DNA of 47,085 nt from E44-bin89 sp034409565 (GCA_034409565.1 DAOUMS010000013.1:1-47085), one strand, 5' to 3'; numbered from the stretch's first letter, positions 15,274 through 24,786 are shown. A program made the numbers and translations. Notes: generated from the letters alone by a model not told the origin.

Positions 15274-16977
15274 TTAACCAATTGAGAACACGTTACGCAG
15301 GACTTCATAGGGAGTGGTAATTCCCGCTTTAACTTTCACCATGCCGTCATGCCACAGAGAGACCATGCCTTCTTTCTGCGCCTCATGGCGTATTTCATCG
15401 GAGTCGCTGCCCTTGACAATAATCCTGCGGATGGCCTCGCTGACCACCAACACTTCAAAGATGCCGGTTCGCCCCAGATAGCCTGTGCCGGCACAAAAAT
15501 TACACCCGGCACCGATAATAAATTCGGAGCGTTTCTCTCCCATTTCTTCTTCATATGCTTCCCGCTCGTCCGGGGCCACTTCAGTGGGGCGTGAACAGTA
15601 CGGACAGACGCGCCGCACCATTCTCTGGGCAATGACACCAATCAACGCCGAGGAAATGAGGAACGGCTCAATACCGAGGTCAATCATGCGGATAATGGTA
15701 CTCACGGTATCATTGGCGTGGACTGACGATAAAACCAGGTGCCCGGTAAGGGCTGCCTGGGTGGATATCTGCGCCGTCTCCGCATCACGAATCTCGCCAA
15801 CCAGTATCACATCGGGGTCAAGCCGCATCGTGGCCCTCAACCCCGTGGCAAAAGTAACGCCGGCCGTGGGATTGACCTGCATCTGATTTATATTGGAAAA
15901 ATGATACTCCACCGGGTCTTCAATGGTGATAATCTTGCGCCCAACGGAGTCAAGCGTGTTTACCGAGGCATACTGAGTGGTTGTCTTGCCGGAACCGGTG
16001 GGACCGCTTATCAGTATCATGCCAAAAGGGGTCTTCAGCATCATCATGTATTTTTCCAGCATTTGCGGCATGAAACCGATTTCCGGCAGTGGCATGAAGG
16101 CAAATGCTTTGTCCAGTATTCTCATCACCGCCATTTCACCGTATATTGTGTTGGAAGTGGCCACACGGATATCCACCTCACGGTCACCCATGTCAAAGGT
16201 AATCTGGCCGTCCTGCGGGCGACGGCGCTCGGCGATGTTCAACCCGGCCATGATTTTCAGGCGGGAAAGCAGCGGCGCATGCACGCTTAAAGGCAGGGCC
16301 ATTACTTCATTCAGAATGCCGTCAATCCGATAGCGAACACGCAGCTTGTCTTCCTGCGGTTCGACATGCACATCAGAAGCGCGGTCCCGTACCGCCTGTT
16401 TTATCAGCAGGTCAATGGCACGCACCACCGGTGCCTGCGCGATTGCTTCCGGTGAAACACGGGCCTCTCTCAGTCCGGCACTGCCACGATACCGCGTGGG
16501 AATCTGGCTCAGCTGTTCTTCAAGCTCACCACCGATGCGGTAGTTGAGGTCGATCATTTCCTGAATATCCTGAGCCGTGCTGATAACCGTCTCAATTCTC
16601 TTCATGGTTATTGCGGTCAGGTCTTCAATCGCCTCAATGTCCTTGGGGTCTTCCATGGCGAGCACGATGGTCCCGTTTTTCTCATCCACCGGCATCACGC
16701 CATATTTTCTGGCTACAGATTCAGGAATCAGCTTCACGGCATCAGCTTTAACGCCTTCTCTTCTCAAGTTGATGAACGGTATACCTAACTGCAAGCTGGT
16801 AAAAAAGGCCAGTTGCTGCTGGGTGACCAACCGCTGCTGAAGCAGGATGTGTTCCACTCTGTCGCCCGTCTTCTGCTGTAAGTCCTGGGCGCGCTGCAAC
16901 TGCTCGTCGTTGATAATTCCAGCTTCTGCCAGAATAAGGAGGATGTCTTTCTTTGCGCTTTTGGCTGGTGCTTCCAT
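15274..16977 (-). CDS. pilB: Type IV pilus extension ATPase PilB
   Basis: I choose the ATG at 16977 (567 residues), which has GGGGGAAAAG upstream and matches the usual family length. A more distal start at 17133 would overlap the upstream gene by 74 bases. The N-terminal GspE domain (ILLILAEAGIINDEQLQRA) is complete. The ATPase core has Walker A (SGPTGSGKTT), an Asp box, Walker B (DVILVGEIRDAETA) and a His box. Two C-terminal CxxC pairs (CPYC and CNFC, followed by GTGYLGRTGIFE) form the tetracysteine zinc site. PilB hydrolyses ATP to drive pilus extension through PilC. It is the second gene of the leftward operon. Confidence 0.95.
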   Translation of the reverse strand: MEAPAKSAKKDILLILAEAGIINDEQLQRAQDLQQKTGDRVEHILLQQRLVTQQQLAFFTSLQLGIPFINLRREGVKADAVKLIPESVARKYGVMPVDEKNGTIVLAMEDPKDIEAIEDLTAITMKRIETVISTAQDIQEMIDLNYRIGGELEEQLSQIPTRYRGSAGLREARVSPEAIAQAPVVRAIDLLIKQAVRDRASDVHVEPQEDKLRVRYRIDGILNEVMALPLSVHAPLLSRLKIMAGLNIAERRRPQDGQITFDMGDREVDIRVATSNTIYGEMAVMRILDKAFAFMPLPEIGFMPQMLEKYMMMLKTPFGMILISGPTGSGKTTTQYASVNTLDSVGRKIITIEDPVEYHFSNINQMQVNPTAGVTFATGLRATMRLDPDVILVGEIRDAETAQISTQAALTGHLVLSSVHANDTVSTIIRMIDLGIEPFLISSALIGVIAQRMVRRVCPYCSRPTEVAPDEREAYEEEMGEKRSEFIIGAGCNFCAGTGYLGRTGIFEVLVVSEAIRRIIVKGSDSDEIRHEAQKEGMVSLWHDGMVKVKAGITTPYEVLRNVFSIG

Positions 16978-17059
16978 TTCTTTTCCCCCAGGCTTGTCCA
17001 GAATTGAAACCTGGATTTCCCTCAACACAGTGTCTGCCGTCCCGGCGATGGGATGATGG

Positions 17060-17965
17060 CTAATCTCTCCGTGAAATAATGATTTTCCGCACTCCCCCTC
17101 TATCCTTCGCGTGACCGCTCTTTTGCGGTTCATCGGGCAAAATGTCCGCCCCGGGCAGCCTGGCGACGAGTTCCGAAACCAGGGGTCTTGGCTTATCCAG
17201 CACTATGGTTATGGTGCTTCCCTTGTTCCAGGAACCAGTAGTACGGACAAATTTTACTTCGGGCGTGGTCTGCAGGTAGCTATACAGGCCGGATACAATT
17301 GTCGGTTCAACCGGCACCTCAATGGTCAACTCAACCTCACCGTGGTAAGACGACTCGCTTTCCTCTTGGCTCAGAATCCGCCTCGGTTCCCTCTTCTCCA
17401 CCTTCTGTTCTTGCTTACCGGCCTTTTGGGGCACTTCTTTCTCGGCCACTGGCTCTGTAACCGTGGCTTCCTCACCCTCTGGTGCCGTTTCTTCCATCAC
17501 CGGCGCCACAGCTTCCTCCTGAAGCGGGGTCAGTTCCTCATCTTTCACGGCAACCGCCTCTTCCTCAGCCCGGGCTGGCGCCTCTTCTGGCTCCTCAGTA
17601 ACCTCCTCGGCCACCGCAATGACATCTTCGGTGGTCTCCTCTTGAACCGGCACCTTTACCCCTCTTACCTTTTCCGCCTCCTTTTTGGCCTCAGTAATAA
17701 TCTTCGCCGCTTCCTGCCTGGCTTCGGCCACCACCTGCGTTTTCACACTGTCAACAATCTGCTCGGCGCTGTTAATCGCCGCCTGGAGAATGGAGCGTAC
17801 TGAAGCTGCTGACGAAGCACCGGGTCGCTCCGCAATGCCGCTCACCAGTTCCACCAGCCGTTCCCCATTTCCTTTGGCCGCAATAACTTCAGCCCCTCGG
17901 CGTTCTGCCGGCGACTTGTTTTCAGGCTCCTTCGCCTCGCGCTTCCGTCCGCGCAATTTAAACAT
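17060..17965 (-). CDS. Hypothetical first gene of the pilus assembly operon
   Basis: The 301-residue protein is not a family I can name. The N-terminus is basic (MFKLRGRKREAKEPENK). Residues about 50-100 form a long Ala/Glu-rich helix (SVRSILQAAINSAEQIV...EARQEAAKIITEAKKEAEKV) like a coiled coil. Residues 105-205 are a low-complexity acidic linker of Glu, Val and Ala. Residues about 210-275 look like a compact alpha/beta domain (VELTIEVPVEPTIVSGLYSYL...STITIVLDKPRPLVSELVARL), possibly ferredoxin-like. There is no signal peptide or membrane helix, so it should be cytoplasmic. As the promoter-proximal gene upstream of pilB it may regulate or scaffold the ATPase. That role is inference from position. 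Confidence 0.6.
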   Translation of the reverse strand: MFKLRGRKREAKEPENKSPAERRGAEVIAAKGNGERLVELVSGIAERPGASSAASVRSILQAAINSAEQIVDSVKTQVVAEARQEAAKIITEAKKEAEKVRGVKVPVQEETTEDVIAVAEEVTEEPEEAPARAEEEAVAVKDEELTPLQEEAVAPVMEETAPEGEEATVTEPVAEKEVPQKAGKQEQKVEKREPRRILSQEESESSYHGEVELTIEVPVEPTIVSGLYSYLQTTPEVKFVRTTGSWNKGSTITIVLDKPRPLVSELVARLPGADILPDEPQKSGHAKDRGGVRKIIISRRD

Positions 17966-18333
17966 GCCGTGCCATCCCCCGCTGTTTCCAGGCCGTTTTC
18001 AATTCGATTTACATAAACAATATTAGTTTGCTGAATGTCAAATGTCAAGTGATGACGAGTGTGGGCCAGCGGTTTGCAATTGCCCGTGTTACCTTACCCG
18101 GAATTATGACACCACCTGTCCACACCCCATATTTCATGTTAACTGACCGAGGTTAAATCAGCATTAAAATCCCGTTACAGTAGCGTTAAAATATGCCATC
18201 GGATTGCATATTAATACATCCCCAAAAGCGGTCCTGGTGAAGCCAGACACCGATTATCATTTGAAAAGATGGTGCTTTTGCGTTATAAATAGAAGAGTAA
18301 TTTTGCCGGTGTGGTGGCAGGAAGGATTTATAT
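17966..18333. other. Intergenic region between divergent operons
   Basis: These 368 bases separate the leftward pilus operon from the rightward foldase-homoserine operon. They contain the strong leftward promoter at 18020-18048. A rightward promoter is expected for the foldase gene but I could not place one with confidence. No RNA gene, repeat or small ORF with a good ribosome site was found. Confidence 0.5.
18020..18048 (-). promoter_or_regulatory. Strong promoter of the leftward pilus assembly operon
   Basis: On the minus strand, a perfect TTGACA (18048-18043) and TAATAT (18025-18020) are separated by 17 bases. Transcription would start near 18013, about 48 bases before the ATG of orf301. 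Confidence 0.8.
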
Positions 18334-19593
18334 TTGACCAAGAAGAAACGGGAGAAACCGCAGCGTATACTAACGCCGCACCAGATTTCACGCTGGGAGC
18401 AACAGAAAAGGCGGCAGCGCGTAATCATGATGGCGGGCATCTTCGTCATCTGCGTCGCGCTTGCCTTTATTGGCGTTGGCTGGTATCAAGGCCAGTACAA
18501 ACCGTTACGCGAGACGGTCATCATGGTTAATGATACAGAGTTCACCATGGATTACTATGTGGAGATGCTGAAACTGGAGGGCGCCGGCCAGCAAGCGTCA
18601 TACCTGTCCTACATTGCCGATAGTGTGGTGCAGGATATACAGCGCAATGAACTCATCAGACAGGGTGCCCTGGAACTGGGCATCAGTGTTACCGATGAAG
18701 AAGTTAAAAAGGAGCTTCAAGAAAATGACCTGCCCAATAAAGAGCTCTATCGCGACCTGGTCGGGCAGCAGTTGCTGATCGAGCGTTTGCTGTCCACGCA
18801 TTTCGACCCCCAGGTGCCACTTTACGCGGACCAGAGGCAGGTCATGGCCATGATGCTTGAGAGTGAGTCGCAAGCCCTGGAAATAAGGGGCCAGATAGAG
18901 AGCGATGAGGACTTTATCGAGCTGGCGGAAGAAATGAGCCTGGAGCCATTTTCCAGAAACAGGGGGGGTGAATTTGGCTGGGTCCCCAAGGTTATTCTGC
19001 AGGATATGCTGAAGACCTCAATTGTCGACGATATTTTCAGCCATGAGGTGGGGGTGTTGAGCCAGCCAATATATGACGAGGAAGTAGAGAAAGGGGCCGG
19101 CTACTGGCTGGTGGAGGTCCTGGAGAGAGACGAAGAGGAAGAGGAGGCCCACATTCAGATAATGCTGCTGGGCAGCGAGGCGGAGGCGCTGAATGTTAGA
19201 AGCGAGCTGGAAGCTGGCGCGGAGTGGGGTGAACTGGCGGTGGAGCATTCCCAGTTGAAAGGCGTCAAGGAAAATAAGGGAGAATGGATGGTATCACCGG
19301 GCGAGATGGAACCGGTGGTTGATGGGTACGCCTTTAACCTGAGCATCGACCCGGGCGTGATAAGCGAGCCGCTCCGTGATGAAACGATGACGACCAAGGG
19401 CGGTTACTGGCTGATAAAGGTGCTGGCTGAAGATACCAACCGGCGCATCAATACTGAATACCGAGACTACCTGAAAGCCAAAGCCATGGATGAGTGGGTA
19501 AATTCACTGATAGACAACAAGAGCAATATAATCGTAAACTACCTTGATGCGGAGAAAAAAGCCTGGGCGGTTGAACAGGCAGCGAGAGGCTAG
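18334..19593 (+). CDS. Membrane-anchored peptidylprolyl isomerase / foldase (SurA-PrsA-like)
   Basis: The 419-residue protein begins at TTG with GGAAGGA seven bases upstream. A basic cytoplasmic tip is followed by one membrane helix (about 31-50), so the rest is probably outside the membrane. Residues about 60-155 are a SurA_N-like helical chaperone domain (VNDTEFTMDYYVEMLKL...LGISVTDEEVKKEL). Two parvulin-type domains follow. The first has FIELAEEMSLEPFSRNRGGEFGWV near 200-225. The second has WGELAVEHSQLKGVKENKGEW near 290-312. It would assist folding of exported proteins, such as pilins or the surface layer protein in this window. It lies 25 bases upstream of the homoserine dehydrogenase gene, perhaps only by chance. 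Confidence 0.85.
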   Translation: MTKKKREKPQRILTPHQISRWEQQKRRQRVIMMAGIFVICVALAFIGVGWYQGQYKPLRETVIMVNDTEFTMDYYVEMLKLEGAGQQASYLSYIADSVVQDIQRNELIRQGALELGISVTDEEVKKELQENDLPNKELYRDLVGQQLLIERLLSTHFDPQVPLYADQRQVMAMMLESESQALEIRGQIESDEDFIELAEEMSLEPFSRNRGGEFGWVPKVILQDMLKTSIVDDIFSHEVGVLSQPIYDEEVEKGAGYWLVEVLERDEEEEEAHIQIMLLGSEAEALNVRSELEAGAEWGELAVEHSQLKGVKENKGEWMVSPGEMEPVVDGYAFNLSIDPGVISEPLRDETMTTKGGYWLIKVLAEDTNRRINTEYRDYLKAKAMDEWVNSLIDNKSNIIVNYLDAEKKAWAVEQAARG

Positions 19594-19618
19594 GCCCGGC
19601 AAAGAGGTTTGAGGAGGC

Positions 19619-20923
19619 ATGAAAAACAAAAGCATTGGCATCGGCATGTTGGGGCTTGGCGTAATCAGTGGACAGGTAGCCAAGGTTCTGACCGAGAAAG
19701 CAGACATGCTCGCCGAGCAGGCAGGCTGTTCCCTGGTCCTGCGCAAGATAAAGGTGCTGCCCGTTGACCTGGAAAGGCCGCTGGCCAAGGGGATGCCCGC
19801 CGACCTTTTAACCACAGATGATGAGGCGTTTTTCAATGAACCAGGCATTGATATTATGATTGAGGCCATCGGTGGCGAGAGCCCGGCCCGGGAGTACCTG
19901 AAGCGGGCCATCACCAGCGGCCGCTACGTGGTAACTTCAAACAAGGAAGTCATCGCCAAGCACGGCGCCGAACTGCAGGCCCTGGCCCAGCAGCACAGGG
20001 TTGGACTGCGTTACGAGGCCAGCGTCGGCGGCGGTATCCCGTTGATTGCGCCGTTCAAGTACGAACTGGTGGCCAACGATATCACTGGTATCTACGCCAT
20101 CATCAACGGGACGACTAATTACATCCTCACCCGCATGGCACGCGAGGGCATCGACTTCCCCATAGCGCTGAAGAGCGCCCAGGAGCTGGGCTATGCCGAG
20201 GCCAATCCGGTCAACGATATCGAGGGCATTGACGCCAACTACAAGCTGGCCATCATGGCCTCGCTGGCCTTTCAGACCGTGGTCAAGCCGGAAGACGTCT
20301 ACCGGGAAGGCATTTCCCGCATCGGCAGTCGGGACTTCCGCTACGCGCGGGAACTGGGTTTTGCCATCAAGCTCCTCGCCATCGCCAAACGCGTTGATAA
20401 CGCTATTGAAGTCCGGGTACACCCGGTTTTCATCCCGGAGGACTCCCTCCTGGCCAAGGTGGACGGCGTTTACAATGGCATACTGGTGGAAGGCGACCTC
20501 ATCGGCAAGGTCATGTTCTACGGGCAGGGTGCCGGTCCGCTGGCCACCAGCAGTGCCGTGGTCGCTGATGTTGTCGCCTCTGCGCAGGATATAACTTTTG
20601 GCGTGGGCAACCGGCTGAAATGGAAACCGGAGTCAGGAAAGAAAATCAAGCCCATGGATGATATTGAAACCCAGTACTATCTCCGACTGAACTGCGCCGA
20701 CCGCCCCGGCGTGCTGGCCCAGATTTCCAAGATACTCGGTGACCTCAAGATAAGCATAGCCTCAGCAATTCAAAAGGAAGCCGACGTTACCGCCCAGACC
20801 GCTGAAGTCGTCCTGACCACCCACCCGTCAGCAGAAAAAGCGATGCAGCAGGCCTTACGCCAGATTGAACAGCTCGAGGTGGTGAAAGAAATAGGCAACT
20901 TCATCCGCGTGGAGCACATATAA
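19619..20923 (+). CDS. hom: Homoserine dehydrogenase
   Basis: The 434-residue enzyme reduces aspartate semialdehyde to homoserine with NAD(P)H, in the threonine and methionine pathway. The N-terminal dinucleotide fold begins with IGIGMLGLGVISGQVAKVL. The catalytic domain has TSNKEVIAKHG, YEASVGGGIPLI, and the substrate-binding run LKSAQELGYAEANPVNDIEGIDA. A C-terminal ACT domain (LRLNCADRPGVLAQISKILGDLKISIASAIQ) suggests feedback control by an amino acid, probably threonine. GAGGAGG lies just upstream of the ATG. threonine synthase follows 27 bases later, so the two form a biosynthetic pair; homoserine kinase is not in this cluster. Confidence 0.95.
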   Translation: MKNKSIGIGMLGLGVISGQVAKVLTEKADMLAEQAGCSLVLRKIKVLPVDLERPLAKGMPADLLTTDDEAFFNEPGIDIMIEAIGGESPAREYLKRAITSGRYVVTSNKEVIAKHGAELQALAQQHRVGLRYEASVGGGIPLIAPFKYELVANDITGIYAIINGTTNYILTRMAREGIDFPIALKSAQELGYAEANPVNDIEGIDANYKLAIMASLAFQTVVKPEDVYREGISRIGSRDFRYARELGFAIKLLAIAKRVDNAIEVRVHPVFIPEDSLLAKVDGVYNGILVEGDLIGKVMFYGQGAGPLATSSAVVADVVASAQDITFGVGNRLKWKPESGKKIKPMDDIETQYYLRLNCADRPGVLAQISKILGDLKISIASAIQKEADVTAQTAEVVLTTHPSAEKAMQQALRQIEQLEVVKEIGNFIRVEHI

Positions 20924-20950
20924 ACATTATTCAAATCAGGTGTTCAGCCC

Positions 20951-22036
20951 ATGATGAAAACAGGTGTCCTCCACAGATATAAAGACCTCCTCCCCATTAC
21001 CCCCCGGACCCCGCTCTTTTCCCTGGGGGAGGGAGACACGCCGCTGGTTAAATGCGACCGCCTGGCGGGGGAAATCGGCTGCGGGGAGCTTTACTTCAAG
21101 CTGGAAGGGTGCAACCCCACGGGCTCCTTCAAGGACCGGGGCATGGTGGTGGCCGTGGCCAAGGCGCTGGAAGAGAAGAGCCGGGCCATCATGTGCGCTT
21201 CCACCGGCAACACCAGCGCTTCCGCCGCCGCCTACGCCGCCGGCTGCAGCCTGACAGCGATTATTGTCGTGCCTGAGGGCAAGATAGCGCTGGGCAAGCT
21301 GGCGCAGGCAATCGTCTACGGCGCCAAAATCCTGACCATCGACGGCAACTTTGACCAGGCGCTGAAAATAGTCCGCGCCCTTACCGAGAAGCACCCGGTC
21401 ACCCTGGTGAACTCAGTGAACCCGCACCGCATCGAGGGGCAGAAGACGGCCGCCTTTGAAATCATTGATGTACTGGGCGATGCCCCGGACTACCTGTTCA
21501 TCCCGGTGGGCAATGCCGGCAATATCACTGCCTACTGGAAAGGCTTTAAAGAATATTATGAACTGGGAAAGGCGAGTAAAAAGCCAGTGATGATGGGCTT
21601 TCAGGCGGAAGGTGCTGCTCCCATCGTCCACGGCCACCCGATTGAAAAACCGGAGACGGTGGCCACGGCGATACGCATCGGCAACCCGGCCAGCTGGCAG
21701 AAAGCGGTGGCGGCACGCGATGAGTCCGGCGGCCTTATTGACCTGGTCAGCGACGCGGAAATCATGGCCGCGCAAAAGCTCCTCGCCACCAGGGCCGGCG
21801 TCTTTGGCGAGCCGGCATCGGCGGCCTCTGTGGCCGGGCTGGTCAAGCTTTCCCGGCAGGGATGGGACTTCTCCGGGAAAAAGATTGCCTGCGTGATAAC
21901 GGGCACCGGCCTGAAGGATACCGATACGGCCCTGAAAGACGCCCCACCCTTCGTCCAGCTACCGCCTGATATCAGGGAGGTGGAGAAGGCGCTGGGCTGG
22001 GCTAACCACCGGGTTTCAGGAGGCGATGATGTTTGA
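20951..22036 (+). CDS. thrC: Threonine synthase
   Basis: The 361-residue PLP enzyme converts O-phosphohomoserine to threonine. The PLP lysine is in NPTGSFKDRGM, near residue 60, and the phosphate-binding segment is STGNTSASAAAYAA. VGNAGNITAYWKGFKEY and the C-terminal VITGTGLKDTD are also typical of the short (non-plant) class. Two adjacent ATG codons open the frame. Its 3' end overlaps the start of folE by a few bases, so the two are translationally coupled although their pathways are unrelated. Confidence 0.95.
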   Translation: MMKTGVLHRYKDLLPITPRTPLFSLGEGDTPLVKCDRLAGEIGCGELYFKLEGCNPTGSFKDRGMVVAVAKALEEKSRAIMCASTGNTSASAAAYAAGCSLTAIIVVPEGKIALGKLAQAIVYGAKILTIDGNFDQALKIVRALTEKHPVTLVNSVNPHRIEGQKTAAFEIIDVLGDAPDYLFIPVGNAGNITAYWKGFKEYYELGKASKKPVMMGFQAEGAAPIVHGHPIEKPETVATAIRIGNPASWQKAVAARDESGGLIDLVSDAEIMAAQKLLATRAGVFGEPASAASVAGLVKLSRQGWDFSGKKIACVITGTGLKDTDTALKDAPPFVQLPPDIREVEKALGWANHRVSGGDDV

Positions 22037-22595
22037 CGAAACCAGAATCAGAAAGGCGATAAACGATATTATTGAAGCCATCGGGGAGGACCCGAAACGG
22101 GAGGGCCTGGCGGGTACGCCGGAACGCGTGACCGAGATGTATGCCGAGCTATTCGGCGGGTTAAAGCTGGACCCGAGGGAGGAGTTGAAAGTCGGCTTTG
22201 AACTCGGTCACCGCGAGATGGTGGTGCTGCGAGATATCCCTTTTTACTCCATGTGTGAGCACCATCTGCTGCCCTTCTACGGCGTCGCCCACATCGGCTA
22301 TATCCCCAATGAAGAGGGACGAATCGTTGGCATCAGCAAGCTGGCCCGCGTGGTGGAGGTAATCTCCAAGCGACCCCAGCTTCAGGAGCGGATGACCACC
22401 GAGATTGCCGATACCATCATGGACGCCCTCAAGCCGGATGGGGTGGCGGTGGTCATTCAGGCCGAGCACCTGTGCATGATAATGCGCGGCATCAAGAAAC
22501 CGGGCAGCAACGTGATTACTTCGGCCATCAGGGGCATATTCAGTCGCAAAGCAGCCAGCCGGGCGGAGTTCTTCTCCATAATCCAGGGGAAGTAG
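22029..22595 (+). CDS. folE: GTP cyclohydrolase I
   Basis: The 188-residue enzyme converts GTP to dihydroneopterin triphosphate, the first step of folate and pterin synthesis. The zinc and active-site motifs are intact: FYSMCEHHLLPFYG, GISKLARVVEVISKRPQLQERMT, and QAEHLCMIMRG. The AGGAGG at 22018-22023 favours the second of two adjacent ATGs (22029) over the first (22026), which would be only two bases away. The gene overlaps the 3' end of thrC and converges on gyrB with only 12 bases between stops. In this lineage the pterin product may also feed molybdopterin-like or tetrahydrofolate cofactors. Confidence 0.95.
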   Translation: MFDETRIRKAINDIIEAIGEDPKREGLAGTPERVTEMYAELFGGLKLDPREELKVGFELGHREMVVLRDIPFYSMCEHHLLPFYGVAHIGYIPNEEGRIVGISKLARVVEVISKRPQLQERMTTEIADTIMDALKPDGVAVVIQAEHLCMIMRGIKKPGSNVITSAIRGIFSRKAASRAEFFSIIQGK

Positions 22596-22607
22596 GGGGC
22601 TTTTTCT

Positions 22608-24545
22608 TTAGATATCCAGATTGGCGTTCTTGGCGTGTGTCTGGATAAAAGTCTTACGCGGCGGGACTTCACTACCCATCAGCACGTGGAAAATGCGGTC
22701 TGCCTTGGCGGCATCCTCCACACTCACCGAAAGCAACGTGCGGGAATCCGGGTTCATGGTGGTCTCCCATAGCTGCTCTGGGGTCATCTCGCCGAGGCCC
22801 TTGTAACGCTGCACGTCAACCTTTCTGGCGCCTTTCAGCTCTTTCATCAGGTCTTCTTTCTGCTGCTCCGAATAGACCCAGTGCTGGTTGCTGGCCGCCT
22901 TCAAGCGGTAGAGGGGTGGCTGGGCAATGTAAAGGTAGCCGTTGTTGAGGAGGCCGGGCATGTGGCGGAAGAAGAAGGTGAGCAGCAGGGTGCGTATGTG
23001 CGAGCCATCAACATCAGCATCGGTCATCAGGATGACGCGGTGGTAGCGGAGCCGTGAGGCGTCAAAATCATCATCAATGCCCGCACCCAGGGCGGTGATG
23101 AGAATGCGGATTTCCTCATTGGCCAGCATTTTGTCCGGCGGGGCCTTCTCCACATTCAAAATCTTGCCGCGCAGCGGCAGTATCGCCTGGAAACGGCGGT
23201 TCCGGCCCTGCTTGGCTGAGCCTCCGGCGGAGTCCCCCTCCACCAGATACAGCTCGCAGTAGGTGGGGTCTTTCTCCGAGCAGTCGGCCAGCTTGCCGGG
23301 AAGCGTGCCGGCGTCAAGGCTGCTCTTTCTGATGATTAAATCGCGGGCCTTGCGGGCGGCTTCCCGTGCCTTGGAAGCAGTCACACATTTTTCAATAATT
23401 CTTCTGGCCTCGTCAGGGTGTTCTTCAAGATAACCAGAAAGCCCTTCCCCGACCACGCTCTCCACCTGGCTTTTAACTTCAATGTTGCCCAGCTTGCCCT
23501 TGGTCTGGCCTTCAAACTGCGGCTCGTGAATTTTGACGCTGATGATAGCAGTCAGCCCCTCCCGGACATCCTCCCCGGTCAGGTTCGGCTCATCGTCCTT
23601 GAGTAGCTTGTTCTTGTGGGCGTAGTCGTTCAGCACCCGGGTCAGCGCCGAGCGGAAGCCGGTGAGGTGGGTGCCACCGTCCACGGTATTGACGCAGTTG
23701 GCAAAGCTGAAGACCGACTCGGCGAAGCCGTCATTGTACTGGAGAGCCGCCTCGGCAATGGTGCTGTTCACCTCTTTGGCAATATATATCGGGCGGGGGT
23801 GGCGGACGGTCCGGCCCCGGTTCAGGTGGCTGACAAAACTGGTGATGCCGCCCTCGAAGTAATAGGTCTGCTCGCGTTCTCCCTCTTCCTCTTTAAGGCT
23901 GATTTCCAGGCCCTTGTTCAGGAAAGCCATCTCCCGAATGCGCTCGCTGAGGATGCCAAAATCGTATTTAGCGGTGCCGAATATCTCCTCATCAGCGTAA
24001 AAGGTGCTGGTAGTGCCAGTGTCATCGGCCTTGCCAATTTCAGTCAGCGGGCCCTGCGGTATGCCTTGGCGGTACTCCTGCTGGTACACCTTGCCGTCAC
24101 GCCGCACATTGCAGCAGACGTAGGAAGAGAGAGCATTGACCACCGACGCCCCCACCCCATGCAGACCTCCGGAGACCTGGTAAATGCGCCCGCCGAACTT
24201 GGCGCCGGCGTGCAGCACGGTCATCACCGTCTCCAGAGCCGAGACTTTTGTCGAGGGATGGATATCTACCGGTATGCCACGGCCGTTGTCCTCTACGGTG
24301 ACGCCGCCGTCTTTCCTGAGAGTGACCACGATTTTATCGCAGCAGCCGGCCATGGCCTCATCGATGCTGTTATAGGTGATTTCATAGACGAGGTGGTGCA
24401 GGCCGCGCTGGTCAGTGCTGCCAATGTACATACCGGGGCGGCGGCGTACCGCCTCCCGTCCCCCCAGAACCTGAATATCCTGGGCGGTGTACTCGTTATT
24501 CTGGTTGTTTGCTGTCTCAGCTACGGCTGCTTTCTTTCTGGCCAT
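22608..24545 (-). CDS. gyrB: DNA gyrase subunit B
   Basis: The 645-residue protein is the ATPase subunit of the type II topoisomerase that introduces negative supercoils. The GHKL ATPase domain has VEDNGRGIPVDIHP and GGLHGVGASVVNALS. The transducer domain follows (GGTHLTGFRSALTR). The TOPRIM domain has LVEGDSAGGSAKQGRNR and the metal motif DADVDGSHIRTLLLTFFFR. The C-terminus ends FIQTHAKNANLDI, as in gyrases rather than ParE. The usual aspartate before the magnesium asparagine is tyrosine here (EITYNSIDEAMAG), while the asparagine itself is kept. It is transcribed alone and leftward from the short intergenic region at 24.6 kb. Confidence 0.95.
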   Translation of the reverse strand: MARKKAAVAETANNQNNEYTAQDIQVLGGREAVRRRPGMYIGSTDQRGLHHLVYEITYNSIDEAMAGCCDKIVVTLRKDGGVTVEDNGRGIPVDIHPSTKVSALETVMTVLHAGAKFGGRIYQVSGGLHGVGASVVNALSSYVCCNVRRDGKVYQQEYRQGIPQGPLTEIGKADDTGTTSTFYADEEIFGTAKYDFGILSERIREMAFLNKGLEISLKEEEGEREQTYYFEGGITSFVSHLNRGRTVRHPRPIYIAKEVNSTIAEAALQYNDGFAESVFSFANCVNTVDGGTHLTGFRSALTRVLNDYAHKNKLLKDDEPNLTGEDVREGLTAIISVKIHEPQFEGQTKGKLGNIEVKSQVESVVGEGLSGYLEEHPDEARRIIEKCVTASKAREAARKARDLIIRKSSLDAGTLPGKLADCSEKDPTYCELYLVEGDSAGGSAKQGRNRRFQAILPLRGKILNVEKAPPDKMLANEEIRILITALGAGIDDDFDASRLRYHRVILMTDADVDGSHIRTLLLTFFFRHMPGLLNNGYLYIAQPPLYRLKAASNQHWVYSEQQKEDLMKELKGARKVDVQRYKGLGEMTPEQLWETTMNPDSRTLLSVSVEDAAKADRIFHVLMGSEVPPRKTFIQTHAKNANLDI

Positions 24546-24751
24546 TATCAGTTCTTCCTGAAGTCACAAAAAAGAAAAAAGCAAGCTCTCAGAGAATCAG
24601 GGGCCTGCCTTTTACACGTATAATCTCAATGCTTTTAGGCACGTTTAAGTATAGCACAAATCAGCTTCAAAGTAAAGGTGGGGGAGGGATTAAAGGAGGT
24701 TTTATTAATAGTAAATGAATTATTGATTTAAAGAATTATGTCAAACAGAGC
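24546..24751. other. gyrB leader and AT-rich flank
   Basis: The first part holds the gyrB leader and its promoter element. The remainder up to the small-RNA promoter is AT-rich. It includes a GGAGG followed by a three-codon ORF only. No other gene was seen. Confidence 0.4.
24648..24656 (-). promoter_or_regulatory. Extended -10 promoter element for gyrB
   Basis: On the minus strand, TGC directly precedes TATACT (24653-24648), an extended -10. A weak TTTACT lies at about -35. Transcription would start near 24641, giving a leader of about 95 bases before the gyrB ATG. Confidence 0.45.
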
Positions 24752-24780
24752 TTGACAAATGATAAAACAAGTGTTAGATT
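24752..24780 (+). promoter_or_regulatory. Promoter for a candidate small RNA
   Basis: TTGACA at 24752-24757 and TAGATT at 24775-24780 are separated by 17 bases. The predicted start, near 24787, coincides with the first base of an 8-bp closing stem. There is no open reading frame downstream on this strand. Confidence 0.5.
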
Positions 24781-24786
24781 ATTAAT

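Noticed and set aside
15274..17133. Longer pilB start at 17133
   Set aside because: It would overlap the upstream gene by 74 bases, and the extra 52 residues have no similarity to the N-terminus of GspE-type ATPases.
23616..24623. Plus-strand open frame of 335 codons opposite gyrB
   Set aside because: It is the antisense of a highly conserved gyrB sequence and shows no own motifs.
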